Source: Xanthostigma xanthostigma (Eukaryota; Arthropoda; Insecta; Raphidioptera; Raphidiidae). From it: DNA of 64,000 nucleotides. Location of the stretch: positions 76,048,948-76,112,947 of the forward strand of contig OY754464.1 in the NCBI GenBank assembly GCA_963575645.1, given 5' to 3'. Positions 32,027-43,670 of the stretch are shown in pieces (the stretch's first letter is position 1; every line of letters starts with the position of its first letter). Position numbers and translations under genes: made by a program. A model generated the notes under the pieces. The model saw nothing but the letters and a program-made list of their open reading frames with translations, did no database searches and was not told the origin of the DNA.

Positions 32027-32422
32027 TTTATTCAACTCATGCGCGCTATTCATGTTTTATCATGCCTAAAAACCGAACCCTAAATAGCCATTTACCGACT
32101 GGTGACAATTACTTGTCATAACTCAATGAAGATTCCTACTAGCTCGGCCATTGTGGAGTAATGAAAATAAACGTAACTATTTTCCGAGTCGTAACGAAAT
32201 AGTAGGTAACAACAACTCCGTTGTTACCCATTGAGGCTAAAATTGAGAAACCGAATGTTTTCGACATGGAGTTTATTCATAACCGGCTAACCTCAAACCA
32301 AAATATTGAATCGTGCTGTTTGGTGCTGTTAGTATTGACAGTTTTTTTTATAAAGAAATAAATAGATATTTACAACATCTCATTATAATTAAAACATGAA
32401 TAACGCGCAATTGTTGAATAAA
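32027..32422. mobile_element. 'TTATTCAAC' TIR element, copy 2
   Basis: Inverse orientation of 20760-21150, with the same TIRs (TTATTCAACTCATGCGCGC ... AACGCGCAATTGTTGAATAA) and interior (CGGAGTTGTTGTTACC inverse). The adjoining hairpin remnant 32423-32510 matches 20617-20757 with its centre deleted. Confidence 0.85.
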
Positions 32423-32510
32423 ATTATGGGCGCAACTTGTAGGCTAAGTCATGACCTGTCAGCGCGATGAATGACTTAGACTACTAGTTACGCCAATAAC
32501 TATTTCTTAA
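32423..32510. repeat. Hairpin remnant, centre deleted
   Basis: TTGTAGGCTAAGTCATGACC, TGTCAGCGCGATG, then directly AATGACTTAGACTACTAGTT. Compared with 20617-20757, the loop and inner stem are gone. Confidence 0.8.
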
Positions 32511-33012
32511 TTTTGTTCCAAAATTAAATTATCTGTAATTTTGTGTAGCTATATTCATGGTTTTACTCGTGTTAGTAACAAGTTTCACGGAAATGTCTTA
32601 ATTTAGCGACCTCCTAGAAAAGTTTCTGGGCAGCGCACCTAAACTTTTTAGGTGCGCTGCATGATTATGAATCGTACTGTGAATCGGTACTGATAATTGT
32701 GATTTTTTTTATTATAATAATAAAAAGTTTTGAATAACTTAATAAATGACTTATTATGGAACCTGCGAATTTTTCACTTCGTGCAAACACAAATAAAAAG
32801 TTAGTAAAAGGTTGTAATAGTACCACGTCATTTCAATGCAGATGCTTAGTTATTTTACCAAGTAAGTAGATATTATACTTCATCTTAATACTGAAAACTT
32901 AATTTATTAATTGAATAGTTATTATTATTAAATAACATTAAGAATTTCGCTAGACAAAAAAAAATTTGAAAATACATTTTGACAGATGACTATTTTTAGG
33001 TTGGGAACTTAC

Positions 33013-33466
33013 CTGTTGCAATAAAGTAATGTTTCAATAATGTCTTTGCAACGTTCATCAACAGTGCATTGATAATATCTCTATTTACCACTTTTATTTC
33101 TTGTGGATTACTCTTTAAATCGGAAGTTTGTAAACAGAAAGCATTAAAATTCACTTTACTTGAAGGTTCTGTTTCAGTTGAATTTTTGCCTAATTTTATG
33201 ATATGGCCGGCGTTAAATATACGTTTCCCTTCAAGGAAATTTCTTTTTCGGTGACTTGTATCAGCCCAATTACATATTGTGCTGATACTTATCATTTTAT
33301 TGCAATTAAAAAAATTCACAATTGCACTGTACACTATATAGTAACTATAGGAAATGATACCCCGTCGTCGACATGTTTTTAAAACTCCACCCATTTGAAG
33401 GAACCCAATAGTTAATTTAATGATATTGCAATGTATAGTAATTATGTTGCATACTTGATACGTATA
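33013..33466 (-). pseudogene. Exon-like ORF ending at a splice donor
   Basis: A long minus-strand frame (open from about 33502) covers this region. The best exon-like part is 33013-33283: a possible acceptor (TATCAG) precedes a segment with RKRNFLEGKRIFNAGHIIKL, and it ends at CAACAG followed by GTAAGTTCC, a consensus donor at 33012-33007. The 'RIFNAGHI...' segment and a following 'CLQTSDLK..P.EI' part remind me of the region before SWIM/YqaJ-type zinc fingers in some transposon-related insect proteins, but that is weak. No downstream exon is visible. The frame beyond 33466 runs into the pogo element and is not part of it. Confidence 0.3.
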
Positions 33467-34621
33467 GGGTAAAAGCCGGATAGTTGCCTCAGTGGGATAC
33501 ATGCCTCAGTTTTGAATACACTATGTTAGAGATGTTGATGGGGTTTGCGCTTTACTATACTTTGAAGTGCCCCTCCCGTGGGCCTCAGTGCCATGAAAGC
33601 CATCGGAGTAGACGCATGCGTTTAGTCCGTGTGAGCAAACATCTTCCGTGACGAAGCTTTGACAGGCGTCGAAATTATATTGGTAAGTAATATCTATTGA
33701 ATATTTTTATTATTGATTGCGGTTTCAGTCAACTTTTTGTTTCTTTGCATCCATCAGAGTTTAAATTACACTGTTTATTACGTTTTATTGTTGAATAATT
33801 TTTATTTATTTCGCAAATAAGAAAGGCAAGTATCCGTATCGCAAAGGATAGTCGCCCTATTGACTTTTTTACGGAAGAGAAGAATAGAAATTTAGAGTTC
33901 TGACAGTGAAAATTAGGAAAATGTTATAAGTTCAAAAACGTCTAAAGGAAAAGTCACCAAGGGAATACCAATCAAAAGTAAAAAGGACGAAAAATCGATA
34001 AGAAACACTGAAAAGATAGTATTAAAAGAAAAACGCTAATTCGAAAATTTAAAATACGAATAAAAAAGTTTCAATTGATGATTATTGCGCAGAATGTTTT
34101 GAGAATTACAATTTTACAAAATCGAAATCAGATTGGATTCAATGTGAGATGAGTCAAATGTGGTTGCATGAAACTTGTAAAACATTCAAAAATCATTGCA
34201 TGAGATGTGGAAAGTTGAAAACCCTAACTTCGGACTTCGGATGCTATTTTTGTTGTATTTTTAGTACATAATAAAGGATGTCAGTAAAAAATAAAGACTG
34301 ATTACTTAAATTGATATACCTAAATTTGTTTCTATCTAAAAAATCATAGTGAGGCCTCTATCCCCGCACGAGGCAAGTATCCCTCGAAGCATTTTTAATG
34401 TTAGGCTACTATCCGCCACAGTAGGCAACTATCCCTTTTTTGAGAGGTCAAATAAAACAGAATTTACTCAAAACCAATATTAATTATGTTTTCAAAAATA
34501 GGCTACTATGAATGATCAAAGACCTATGTTTTGATATACGTGTTGCATTATTCTTAGTAAGTGCATATTTTTTAATAATAGAGCTTCTTTGAAAAGTGGG
34601 GCAACTATCCGGCTTTTACCC
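33467..34621 (+). mobile_element. pogo-type deletion derivative, 1155 bp
   Basis: Inverted ends GGGTAAAAGCCGGATAGTTG / CAACTATCCGGCTTTTACCC, flanked by TA on both sides. Subterminal words (GGCAACTATCC, GGCAAGTATCC and relatives) repeat in both halves. The only coding trace is a C-terminal zinc-finger-like piece at 34077-34271. Confidence 0.85.
34077..34271 (+). pseudogene. Pogo-type transposase C-terminal Cys/His finger
   Basis: The frame reads DDYCAECFENYNF ... DWIQC ... MWLHETC ... HCMRCGK and stops at 34269-34271. The spacing CxxC, W.xC, W.HxxC, CxxC is that of the PHD-like finger often found at the C-terminus of insect pogo/Tigger-type transposases. The DNA-binding and DDE domains are gone, so the enclosing element could only be moved in trans. 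Confidence 0.6.
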
Positions 34622-35098
34622 TAACTATATGCAAGGAAGATAACATATTTCAGAATTTGTCGCTATCTGTGATACTACAAGATATTGTTTGAAACATTCA
34701 TCGAATACTTGTCGATAAACAGTTGCTAAACAATTTCTCTAAAGTTTCTAATTGTGTAACTACTTGTACAATATCTACGCGTGATATTAACATATCGGTA
34801 ATATTACGTAGGTTTCCTCGAGTTAACGCGGAACAGCGGTAGCGCGAGTAGGACAAGAATAAATAGTGTTATGCAGAACTAGCGGCCTTGGTTTCATCCG
34901 AGTTCAAAACTGTAATTTTTTTTTCTCTCTTCCTCTCTCTCTCTGTGGAAATATTATATTGACCTTCCCCATCTACGCAACTATCCACACCCACCCACAT
35001 AACAACTCACACCCATAGTATATGTGATGGTAGGTGAAAAATTCGTTTTGGATAGAATTTGTACAAAATGAGTGTCTACATCGAGAAAGGAGTTATGC
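34622..35098. other. Unassigned stretch with a Helitron end
   Basis: ACTAGCGGCCTTGGTTTCATCC at 34878 reads as an inverted Helitron 3' end, followed by a CT-rich tract near 34924-34946. Nothing else recognised. Confidence 0.4.
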
Positions 35099-35610
35099 CA
35101 AAGGACCCTGCACAAACCTTATGGGATTTGGTTCTCGGTTAAATTGATCTTTTATTTTATAGTTTAAGGGTCACTAAGAAAAAGTGTCCATGGGCGCATA
35201 GCCTAAAAACAAATAGATTTTTAGCTACAGATGTGTTTAGCGAGATTTTAGATATAGGGATATCCATAGAATTCACAATCTTAAAAAAATCCTAAGCTCT
35301 AGAAATATGTTTTCGAGTGCGCTGAATCCGAATATGACATTATTATTTTATACAGGGTGACGCCTTCCAACATTACCTAGTTATCGACTATTTTTCTAAA
35401 AAAGCACCAAAGTTGAGCATGGAACAAGTTTGTGAATTCAATGGATATCCCTATATCTAAAATCTCACTAAACATATCTGTAGCTAAAAATCTATTCGTT
35501 TCTAGGCTATGCGCCCATGGACACTTTTTCTTAGTGACCTTTGAACTATAGAAATAAAGATCAATTTAACCGAGAATCAAATCCCATAAGGTTTGTGAGG
35601 GGGTTCTTTC
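35099..35610. repeat. Foldback family FB1, copy B
   Basis: Same arms as 9802-10705: CTTATGGGATTTGGTTCTCG ... AAAAAGTGTCCATGGGCGCA and its inverse. The interior differs and includes TACAGGGTGACGCCTTCCAA, a mariner-like end fragment. Confidence 0.85.
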
Positions 35611-35946
35611 AAGTCAAACGGGCGCAGAGTTTTGTTGATCTCGTCATGAGTCAGTCAGTGATAATCTCGCGATATTACCCTTTTGCAAGGTATAGGTATC
35701 CCTTTTTGCAACGCTACTTAAGTGTTATTCTAGTAACTAATACACCTCAGTCAGATGTCGCAATCAAGAAAAGCCGTGTTATAATACAACGCATACACAC
35801 AGTAAACGTTACGCGCTGCCATCTAACTGAACTAAACGTAAGGCTTGCCGTCACGGCATCACAGCGTCGAACGTCACGACATTTGCACGTTTTTATTCTC
35901 AACCAAACGCGCCATTAGATGTTTCACGTCAATAGAATCATAATAT

Positions 35947-36634
35947 TGTTACACGCTCCCCGTTGGGGCGACAAAGAATTTCGTAAGACACCAATCGGCT
36001 CGGCATTCTAACAATGACATACAGATTGTTGTGGGACAACAATCGGCTTGTTGTTATAACAATGATACACAGTTTGTTGTGGGACAACAATCGACTTGTT
36101 ATTATAATAATGACACACTGATTGTTGTGGGATAGCAATCGGCTTGTTGTTCAAACAATATAATATGCGTAGGTTAAAAGGCTTTGATGCCAAATTCCAG
36201 ACAACAATGAATACAAGAAAAAGAAAGAACTATCCAGCGCATATATATACCGCGATAGCTCAGTGGACAGGCAGTCATACATTGTGCTTCATCGAGTAAA
36301 CAATCGACAAATAGTTGTGACATAAATTGACAGTCAGTACCGTGAACAGTACTGCGGTAACTGCTGAGATAAATAGATAAATAAACTGTACCTATATAGT
36401 TAATAAATAAGTGTACTAAATAAATGTTGGTGTGTTCCGTAAATATTATGTGTACATAAATAGTGATTTTGTGTTCTTTATTACTTCTTCTTTTATTTTA
36501 TTAGTTAGAATTGTTGTTTTTTTTTCTGTTACATTAGAGAGAAGTGATTTTAGTTTGTTTGTTTATTTGTTTTGTTAAAGTTTTACTATTGTAAATAAAT
36601 ATTTTCCACCACGATCAAGTACAGTTTTATTCAA
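35947..36634 (+). mobile_element. LTR, second copy
   Basis: Starts TGTTACACGCTCCCC and shares with 16827-17629 the ACAAAGAATTTCGT block, the tandem units with ACAATCGGCTTGTT, a TATATATA box near 36240, and the end TTCCACCACGATCAAG. The extreme 3' end is diverged (TTTTATTCA) and no TSD was found. Fewer tandem units remain than in copy 1. Confidence 0.75.
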
Positions 36635-37197
36635 GTGTGTAGGCTGTCACGGCCGGTGTTGATCCAAATCTTACCTGTGAGCAGTCTAGAAGGACACTTC
36701 ACCCGCTACCACATCGCTTTTGATAATGTCTACCGCAGTTGTGACGAAACGTCAGGTATAAATACCAATGGACCACGGCATACAAGCCCGGAAACTAAGA
36801 AGATTTGGAAAGACAGTTTTGTTACAATATTGTTCGAGAAAGGTCAAATTTGGGTATTTTGCGTTTTTTTTTCAGGTGAACAGCTACAAAAATCACAAAG
36901 CATATTCAGAGTGCGTTCATATCTCGCGTTTAGTTGAATGATAATAATTTTCTACGTCACTGGTAGTGCGCGAAAATGGTAACATAGGCAAATAATAATC
37001 TTCACCGAGCTTGAATCCGCGGCATAATCTTCTTTACGCCAACTAAACCAAATATCCACGTTGAAACTGTTCACTAAGTCTTTTCACTTAATACACACAT
37101 TTACATTATTTATACAGACTGATTTTGTGTCAATTCAATGTTCATCAAAAACATAAAACTATAAAAAATCATTGCATTTACTTTATACTTTTATCTA
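36635..37197. other. Region after the LTR with a hammerhead-like motif
   Basis: Apart from the motif at 36716-36757, I see only unassigned sequence. The 36640-36840 part looks like a dispersed repeat but has no second copy here. Confidence 0.35.
36716..36757 (+). ncRNA. Hammerhead-like motif 2
   Basis: UUGAUAA, U, GUC...GAC stem, then GAAACGUC. Helix I can pair GCUU with AGGU using two G-U pairs. Two core bases deviate from CUGANGA, so this is probably an inactive relic. Confidence 0.4.
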
Positions 37198-37400
37198 CTA
37201 GCGGCCCCCCGGTTTCACCCGGGTGCGATAAATATAATTCTGCAAAATGTATTTCGTTTGCGGCCTGGCGTCTGAACTTATATCTTTCAGCAAATTCTAC
37301 CAGATTTGCTTCGGAACTAATAGTTTTGAGCAAATTCTATCAGATGTCGCTATTGGTACTAAAACAGTTTTTTTTTGTTTGTCTATTATTCTATTTATTT
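37198..37400 (-). mobile_element. Non-autonomous Helitron family A, 3' part
   Basis: Inverted CTAG end, then GGTTTCACCCGGGTGCGATA and TCTGCAAAATGTATTTCGTT, as at 49176. The left limit is exact at 37198; the right limit is approximate. Confidence 0.65.
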
Positions 37401-37707
37401 TTTCAGGAAAGTTTTGTTAAGTAATTTTTTTTTCTTAATTTTACAGTTTCGGAAACATGTTGAAAATTTAAAAAAATCAGCTGTTCTTTTGTTTTGTAGA
37501 TCTGTCAGAAAGAAATTAACTAAGCATGCTTTGATTAATTTTTACACGACGTGGAACATTATTATATAGGTAACCATGCCAACGAATAGCAAGTATTATA
37601 TTATTACCTACATTATATCAAATTTTTGAAGTTGGAATGGTCCCGTCGCCCAATTAACTGGAATTTTTTGTGTAGATTAGTCATTTGTTTTGACAATGAC
37701 CTTAGAT

Positions 37708-37894
37708 CAGGCATGTCAAACTAATATGATATTGCGGGCCATATTATCTATTTTGTACTAAGTTGGGAGTCGTATGTTTTTAATGTTAAAAAATATTAAT
37801 AAAATACGATTGTTAGAATGATTATATTATTAGACTCAATGCTTTTTTAACGTCTTGGCGGGCCCGCATGCGGCCCGCGAGTTTTTCAGCACTG
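37708..37894. mobile_element. hAT-type MITE, 187 bp
   Basis: CAGGCATGTCAAACTAATAT ... GCGAGTTTTTCAGCACTG, flanked by a perfect 8-bp duplication CCTTAGAT (37700-37707, 37895-37902). The GCGGGCC words near both ends are usual for hAT MITEs. Confidence 0.9.
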
Positions 37895-37902
37895 CCTTAG
37901 AT

Positions 37903-38600
37903 TATGGCTACTCATACCTATTTCTCTAAAAGAAAAAAATTGACGCACTATCTGAACTGTGATAATATCAACGACGTACGTGCTATAAGTTCTTTCCTTG
38001 TCTAAACTATGGTCTGAACATGTTTTAGGTATGTGCGTCTTTGTTTTATGAAATCTTCACGGCTTGCGCCGTTTTGATCTAGGAAGCTGAAATTTTGGGA
38101 GAATTTTTTTTAGGTTCAATGCTAAAACATTAATCAATGGGCCCGAAAACAAAAAAAAAAAAACACCCTAATGTACAAGTGTGTTTCCCCATATATTTTA
38201 TACTCCTGTAGGTGCGTTATAACTTATAAGGCATCTGTAGACCGAACATTGTTATTAAATTTACAATATCTAAACTTTCTGCACAGTGTACTTATCACTT
38301 TCCCGTATTCTGCTATACTAAGTACTAAGCATATCTGCACATGTTTCATGCTAATGCCGATTTGCATGTATGCATAACTTGTGTTTTGTAATAACATGAA
38401 ATTTAATTTCAAATTCTGAACTGCTATATTAATTTTACATTATGACTACTGTTTTAGACGAAAATTGTACAGAATGTTCTAAAAAGCTAATAACAACACG
38501 TTATATTCAGACATTCAGTTTTTTTTTGGCTACAGAAGTAAAATCAAACGCAATAACTTTCGAAACAGTGACTTGATTTAAACGAATTTTGGTACTTATA
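37903..38600. other. Unassigned stretch
   Basis: AT-rich; nothing recognised. Confidence 0.4.
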
Positions 38601-39171
38601 GTCAGAGTGCCCGTCGGCAAAAATTTTATTGACACATACTCTCCCCAAACTTTGTATAGGTATGGCTTCATTAGGGCTAGTCTGACACCTATTTCCTCTA
38701 TGACTTTTCTTGATTTTGGGGCGTTTTTCCTCTAAATTTTTCGAAAGATGTCGTTTTGACGACAAGTAAAAAATTTATAGATACTGTTTGTTTTTTTAAT
38801 TGGATAGCTTAAAAACTTCAACCAAAACGCTCTAATAATGTTCTCTGACTCTGATTTAAAATGTCTGACACCTCGAATATGTCGAACATATTCGAGGTGT
38901 CAGACATTTTAAATGGTTCATATTATTTCTCAGAGAGCAGTATTTTAGTGTTTTGGTTGAAGTTTTTAAGCTATCCAATAAAAAAACAAACAGTATCTAT
39001 AAATTTTTACATGTCGTCAAAACGACATCTTTCGGAAAATTTAGAGGGAAAACGCCCCAAAATCAAGAAAAGTCATAGAGGAAATAGGTGTCAGACTAGG
39101 CCTAATGAAGCCATATACAAAGTTTGGGGAGAGTATGTGTCAATAAAATTTTTGCCGACGGGCACTCTGAC
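38601..39171. repeat. Foldback family FB2, full palindrome, 571 bp
   Basis: Two arms of about 275 bp, from GTCAGAGTGCCCGTCGGCAA to TTGCCGACGGGCACTCTGAC, meet at CCTCGAATATGTCGAACATATTCGAGG. One arm plus centre recurs at 15586-15900. Frames of about 70-120 codons across the arms mirror each other and are not genes. Confidence 0.95.
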
Positions 39172-39202
39172 TACTATGTTGGAATCCATCACCGCACAAA
39201 AC

Positions 39203-39409
39203 AATAGAGATATAAGTAACTAGAGTACGCTTGTCATAAGTGAAATTGTCCTCAGTTGAGAGAGAGCGCTGCAGAAAACCAGATATTTGTTTACTCAAAT
39301 CAGCATTGTTTTGTATATCATTAGTTACCATAGAGATAAGGAACTGTTCTCTGTCTGAATTGCAGACACTTTCACGACTCACTCGCGTACTCTAGTCAAA
39401 TATCTCTAT
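39203..39409. mobile_element. 9-bp-TSD element (Mutator-like), 207 bp
   Basis: Inverted ends AATAGAGATAT / ATATCTCTAT with a second inverted block ACTAGAGTACGC / GCGTACTCTAGT, flanked by a perfect 9-bp duplication GCACAAAAC (39194-39202, 39410-39418). A 9-bp TSD is the hallmark of MULE-type elements. Confidence 0.85.
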
Positions 39410-39632
39410 GCACAAAACGGACCAAATCGGACCATTTTTTAGAGGTTGAAAAAATGTTTTTGAGCCCCATAAAACTATAGAAAATTTCTCAATATCGTTT
39501 CAAAATTAAAATTTACCGTACTTGTAAAGATTAAGAGCTGCTGCTAACATTTTAATAAAGTAGAGAGTAGGGGATTTACACATTTTATGGAAACATTAGT
39601 TTATGCGGATATGGATTTACTTACTGAAGGAT

Positions 39633-40268
39633 GTAAGGAGGTTGAGGCGTTACAGTCCCAACAAAAAGTATGTAAAATTCTAAATTGGAACTTTTCCATA
39701 ATAAACATTTACAAAAGGTTATAAGTCGATGATTATAATTATTGTCATAGAGGCATAAATAAATCATTTTTTATTATTAATTAATTTTTTCAGTCTGGAC
39801 TAACTTTTGTATTTTTTGTACAAACATAGGTTAGGAAAAATAAATATGTGTAAATGTCTGTATTTTACAAATTTTTTGCAGTAAATAATTAAAAAAAGAA
39901 ATTAGAAGTAGTAAAAATTAAAATTAAATCATTAAAAAATTTTAAAATAAGTTAAAATTGTCAAGAATGAAAGCCCATAATTGAAAAGTGCTAAGATCTA
40001 ATAATTTTTTTTATTTATTAAAAGTTTTCTAATTAAATTGGAAAAAATATTAAAATATGCGATTCCTCACACAGTAAATTTTCGGAATTTCAATTAAAAT
40101 GTATCGTTTGCATGCTATGTTGACATATTTTCCATAAGAAAAAAAGTTTTATTTTTTAACTAATTTCTTAATGATTTTGGTTTTTTCACAGATAATTTTG
40201 CCATAAAAAAAAAAAGTCTTTAATTTTAGTTTTTTTTTTATATTCGTTTTACGACTCAACCTCCTTAA
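39633..40268 (-). mobile_element. TTAA-flanked MITE, copy 2
   Basis: Inverse orientation of 19308-19991. The left flank reads GTAA (mutated), the right TTAA. Ends GGAGGTTGAGGCGTT and GACTCAACCTCC. Confidence 0.85.
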
Positions 40269-41045
40269 TTTATTGAGTAAATGTTTTTATTTAGTCTAAA
40301 AACAAATTTAAGTTAGTATAACATAGCCACAATGCCGGTATAAAAAATAACACTCACTATATTGTCGACAGGATTTTGGCACTGCGATCCGAGTTTTTTT
40401 TGACAGAAAATATATTTTCCACTGCCAAAATTAAATGTATTCAAGGACTTAAAATAGGTAAAATGTTTTTGTACAGAGTGTATAAAACATTTTAATTTAA
40501 TAATTTTAGTCGGTACTAGGAAAGATCTGCTTAATTCTTAATTAGTTTACATATACGTAATTCTGTGGATAAGAATCTAAACCATTATTAACTTTAAATT
40601 TTAATTCTCTAAGGATATATAAAGTTAAAATTAAAAGCTGTCAAATAACAACAATATAGTGTCAGGAAAGATTAATTTTATTATATAAAATTAGCAGTAA
40701 ATTTTTAGGTACTTACTTTATTGGTTTGCGTGCTCGTAACTTCCTTGATAAATATCTGAAACTTGCAAGTTTCAATTGAAAAAGTTTAATTTCTCATTAT
40801 GACATCGGATTTTTCGTTAAGACTATTTTAAGCAAATATTTGGTTGAGCTTGTTTACATTGAGGAAGGGCCCCATCCGATGAATTTGCCACGGGTCTCAA
40901 AAAATATAGTTACGCCACTTCTACTTAACCATCTGAAAATATTCTTAAAAATCGTGGTCAGTTCGAAAAAAAAACATTTAGGTACTTAATTTAATAAAAA
41001 TCAGAGGAATAGGATCAGGAAATCAGTCAAAACTTTATGCTTACT
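40269..41045. other. Unassigned stretch
   Basis: Only a hAT-like inverted end (GTTACGCCACTT near 40909) was noticed; no partner. Confidence 0.35.
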
Positions 41046-41082
41046 CGCGACGTTTCGGCTTTAATTAAGCCTTCCTCAGGCG
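41046..41082 (-). ncRNA. Hammerhead-like motif 3, best conserved
   Basis: Minus strand: helix I CGC, core CUGAGGA, an extra A, helix II GGCUU-AAUUA-AAGCC, core GAAACGUC, helix I GCG. All conserved core bases of a hammerhead (CUGANGA and GAAA, cleavage after NUH) are present. The self-complementary ACGU fits the short helix III of dimeric hammerheads. The extra A before helix II is non-canonical but shared, as A or U, with the other copies. Confidence 0.7.
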
Positions 41083-41599
41083 TTCATAAACACTATCGTT
41101 TTGACATAGTCAACCATGTAAACCTTGTCATGATCTATTAATAAATAGAGTATAGAAATAACGTAAATATAAGTTTCCAAAATAAATAATTGACAAATAT
41201 AAGGTGTAATTAATATTGTTAATAAACACATGTCCAATATAACCTTTTTTACGAAGTCTATGTGATAGTTGAATTAAATTATTTACATCATCGAAGATCT
41301 TAAATAGTATCACAATTTAGGTACTTATTCACAGCTTTGCAAAAAAAATCACTTTTGAAAAAATATTAAAATTAATATTCGTGTGGTCTCCATGGTAATT
41401 TGGCTGCTGCAGATTGGCAATTTGCAACGTTAACAAAATATGTTGGTCCCACCAATCGCGTAACTTCGGGATGTTAGTGTTGTCTGTAAATGGTCATTTT
41501 TTTCTCGAATACCGCTTTGTTAACACATTGGATGTGTCAAGTTCTCTTCTATTCAACTCAAAAATGCTGCAATGTTTTGAGACCTGTGTCTGTGGGACC

Positions 41600-42450
41600 G
41601 TAAAAACAGCAGAAATGTTTTCCAGGATACATAACTGGTTTTCCAGTAATAAATTGGTATTAAAATCAGACAAAACTAAACTTTTATTGTTTAAAACTAA
41701 ACAAAGTAACGTGAAAACCCCTTACTGTTTATACCTTAATAATATCAAAGTTCCTTTTTCCGCTGATGTTAATTTTCTGGGCATTTGTATTGATCGGCAT
41801 ATCAGATGGTGCACGCATATTGATTCGTTGGCGGGGCAACTTGGTAGGTGCATATACGCTATACGTCATATATCAAAATTTGCTAATTACGAGACTGTCA
41901 GAACTATGTATTTTGGAAATTTTTATTCTAAAATGAAATATGGAATTATTTTTTGGGGAGCGGTAAACATAGAGTTGATTTTTAAAGCTCAAAAAAGTTG
42001 CATCCGTATCTTAGCTAAATTAAATGCCAGAGAGACGTGTAGAGGATCTTTTTCTGTCCATGGGCTCTTAACTCTGCCTTGCGTTTACATTTACGAGTGT
42101 GTTTGTTTTCATAAAAGAACATTTTAAATATTTTGCTTGTCATCAAATGTTACATGCACATAATACTAGAGGAAACAGCGACTTTCGGGTGCCGGATCAC
42201 TCTTTAACTACTTTTGAAAAAGGAGCACTATATAACTGTGTTAAATTCTATAACCATTTGTCACAAGATACAAAATCATTGCCACTTCTAGCATTTAAAA
42301 AGAAGTTAAAGAGTAATCTGGTAAACGGTGAATTCTATAATTTTAATGAATTTTTTAATTATTTAATTATGAAATTAAAATGTAAACACTATTGACTTGT
42401 CATATACCCTGTATCAATGTGACCAATAAATTATTATTATTATTATTATA
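41600..42450 (+). pseudogene. LINE ORF2 C-terminal part (Jockey/CR1-like), frameshifted
   Basis: From about residue 65 of the frame opening at 41414, the protein shows WFSSNKLVLKSDKTKLLLF, then NNIKVPFSADVNFLGICIDR and WCTHIDSLAGQLGRCIYAIR, the usual region after the reverse transcriptase fingers/palm in Jockey-superfamily ORF2. It runs to CVYIYECVCF at about 42110, where a frameshift occurs; the protein continues in another frame (FIKEHFKYFACHQMLHAHNT ...) to a stop at 42393-42395. The YADD catalytic block is missing, because the copy is 5' truncated near 41600; the first residues of the open frame are unrelated sequence. A (TTA)n tail lies at 42430-42449. No transcriptionally relevant promoter is expected. 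Confidence 0.85.
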
Positions 42451-43069
42451 TTTAGTCTTGATTTTTAGGGCTGGAGAGAAATTTAGGGGATTCTCGTTCG
42501 AAAACTTTGAGGTCATTCTTGTGTTTGTATTCTAAAAATATCCTTATGACTTTTGTTGGTGTATTATTTCCAAATTTCTAGTGACAATGGGGCCATATTT
42601 GAGAAACGAGCAATCACTCAAAAAACATTTCAACAATGTCTACAAGCGGTGAAGAGATCATAAATATTAACAGTAGCAACTTAGCAAGTTATTTTAGCTT
42701 TTTTATGTAGAAAAGAAAGACCATTTTATCTACAAAGGTTACCTATTAATAAACGAATAAAAATATACCTATAAATAACAGCCCCTTTTTAAATATCGTG
42801 TTTGCATATCAAAAGAATGTTTTTATTTCCATTTTAGTTACAGGCAAACCGCAGTTTTCGTAGTGTAAACTTGCCTTTAGCTACTACTTTATCAACTACT
42901 ATGCAATGAAATGGTTATCTGTTTGCATATCAAAAGCAACCATTTTATTTATTGCGTCGCCATGTGAGTTTCTGTTGACCGTGTACCTATATACAGTGTG
43001 TCTAATTTGAAGCGCAATATAATAAAATTCATATAATCAAACGGCAATATTATTAATATCAAAAAAATT
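42451..43069. other. Unassigned stretch
   Basis: GTTTGCATATCAAAAG occurs twice (near 42800 and 42920) and is also seen near 24520. Otherwise nothing recognised. Confidence 0.35.
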
Positions 43070-43639
43070 GGTTGTCTGTAAAGTCGGTTTACGGACGATA
43101 GTTTTACGTGATAACGTATTCCGTAATACATAACCTAAACCTCCCAAAATTTGGTTTCAATCCGCTTATCCTTGGTGTCGGAATGATAAGAAATGTCAAA
43201 AGTGACGTTTGCAACTGTCAAAGTATTATGTTCTAATAATAATTAGTTATTCCAATACTTAACTTAGAAGGCGTTGCATTTCACAAAATACTAATGTCAA
43301 AAAATTGAATTAAACATTAGAAATTCAGCCGTTTTCATGTTGCATTTATACAGCTATTTTTCTATATAAATTTGTATAAAAAAACTGTTTAGGCAAATTC
43401 TGTTATACGAAATCTATGTAAAATGTTCTCCTCTTTTGTTTAAGACTGGTTTCAAACCGATCTGATTTATTGAGCGAGAAATTAGCAAAAAGCACACACA
43501 GGGTCAGGCGGAACGTTACGCGTTACGAACGTTAGGAACGTTAGGATTTAGGAACGTTACACTTTTTCGTGCATGCAGCCGGTGTTTTATCAATTTATAA
43601 GATTGGTGATTCATCAATTTATAAGACGTTATCACGTCA
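43070..43639. mobile_element. 'GGTTGTCTGTAAAGTCGG' element, copy 2
   Basis: Same ends as 24146-25110, but internally shorter: the join at CATAACCTAAA/CCTCCCAAAATTTGG lacks the 330-bp block of copy 1 and two later segments. Confidence 0.85.
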
Positions 43640-43670
43640 AAAATGCAGATTGAATGAAGGTAACTGTATA

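Noticed and set aside
35541..35918. 125-codon plus-strand ORF
   Set aside because: It begins in the arm of foldback FB1 and has no recognisable domain; likely chance.
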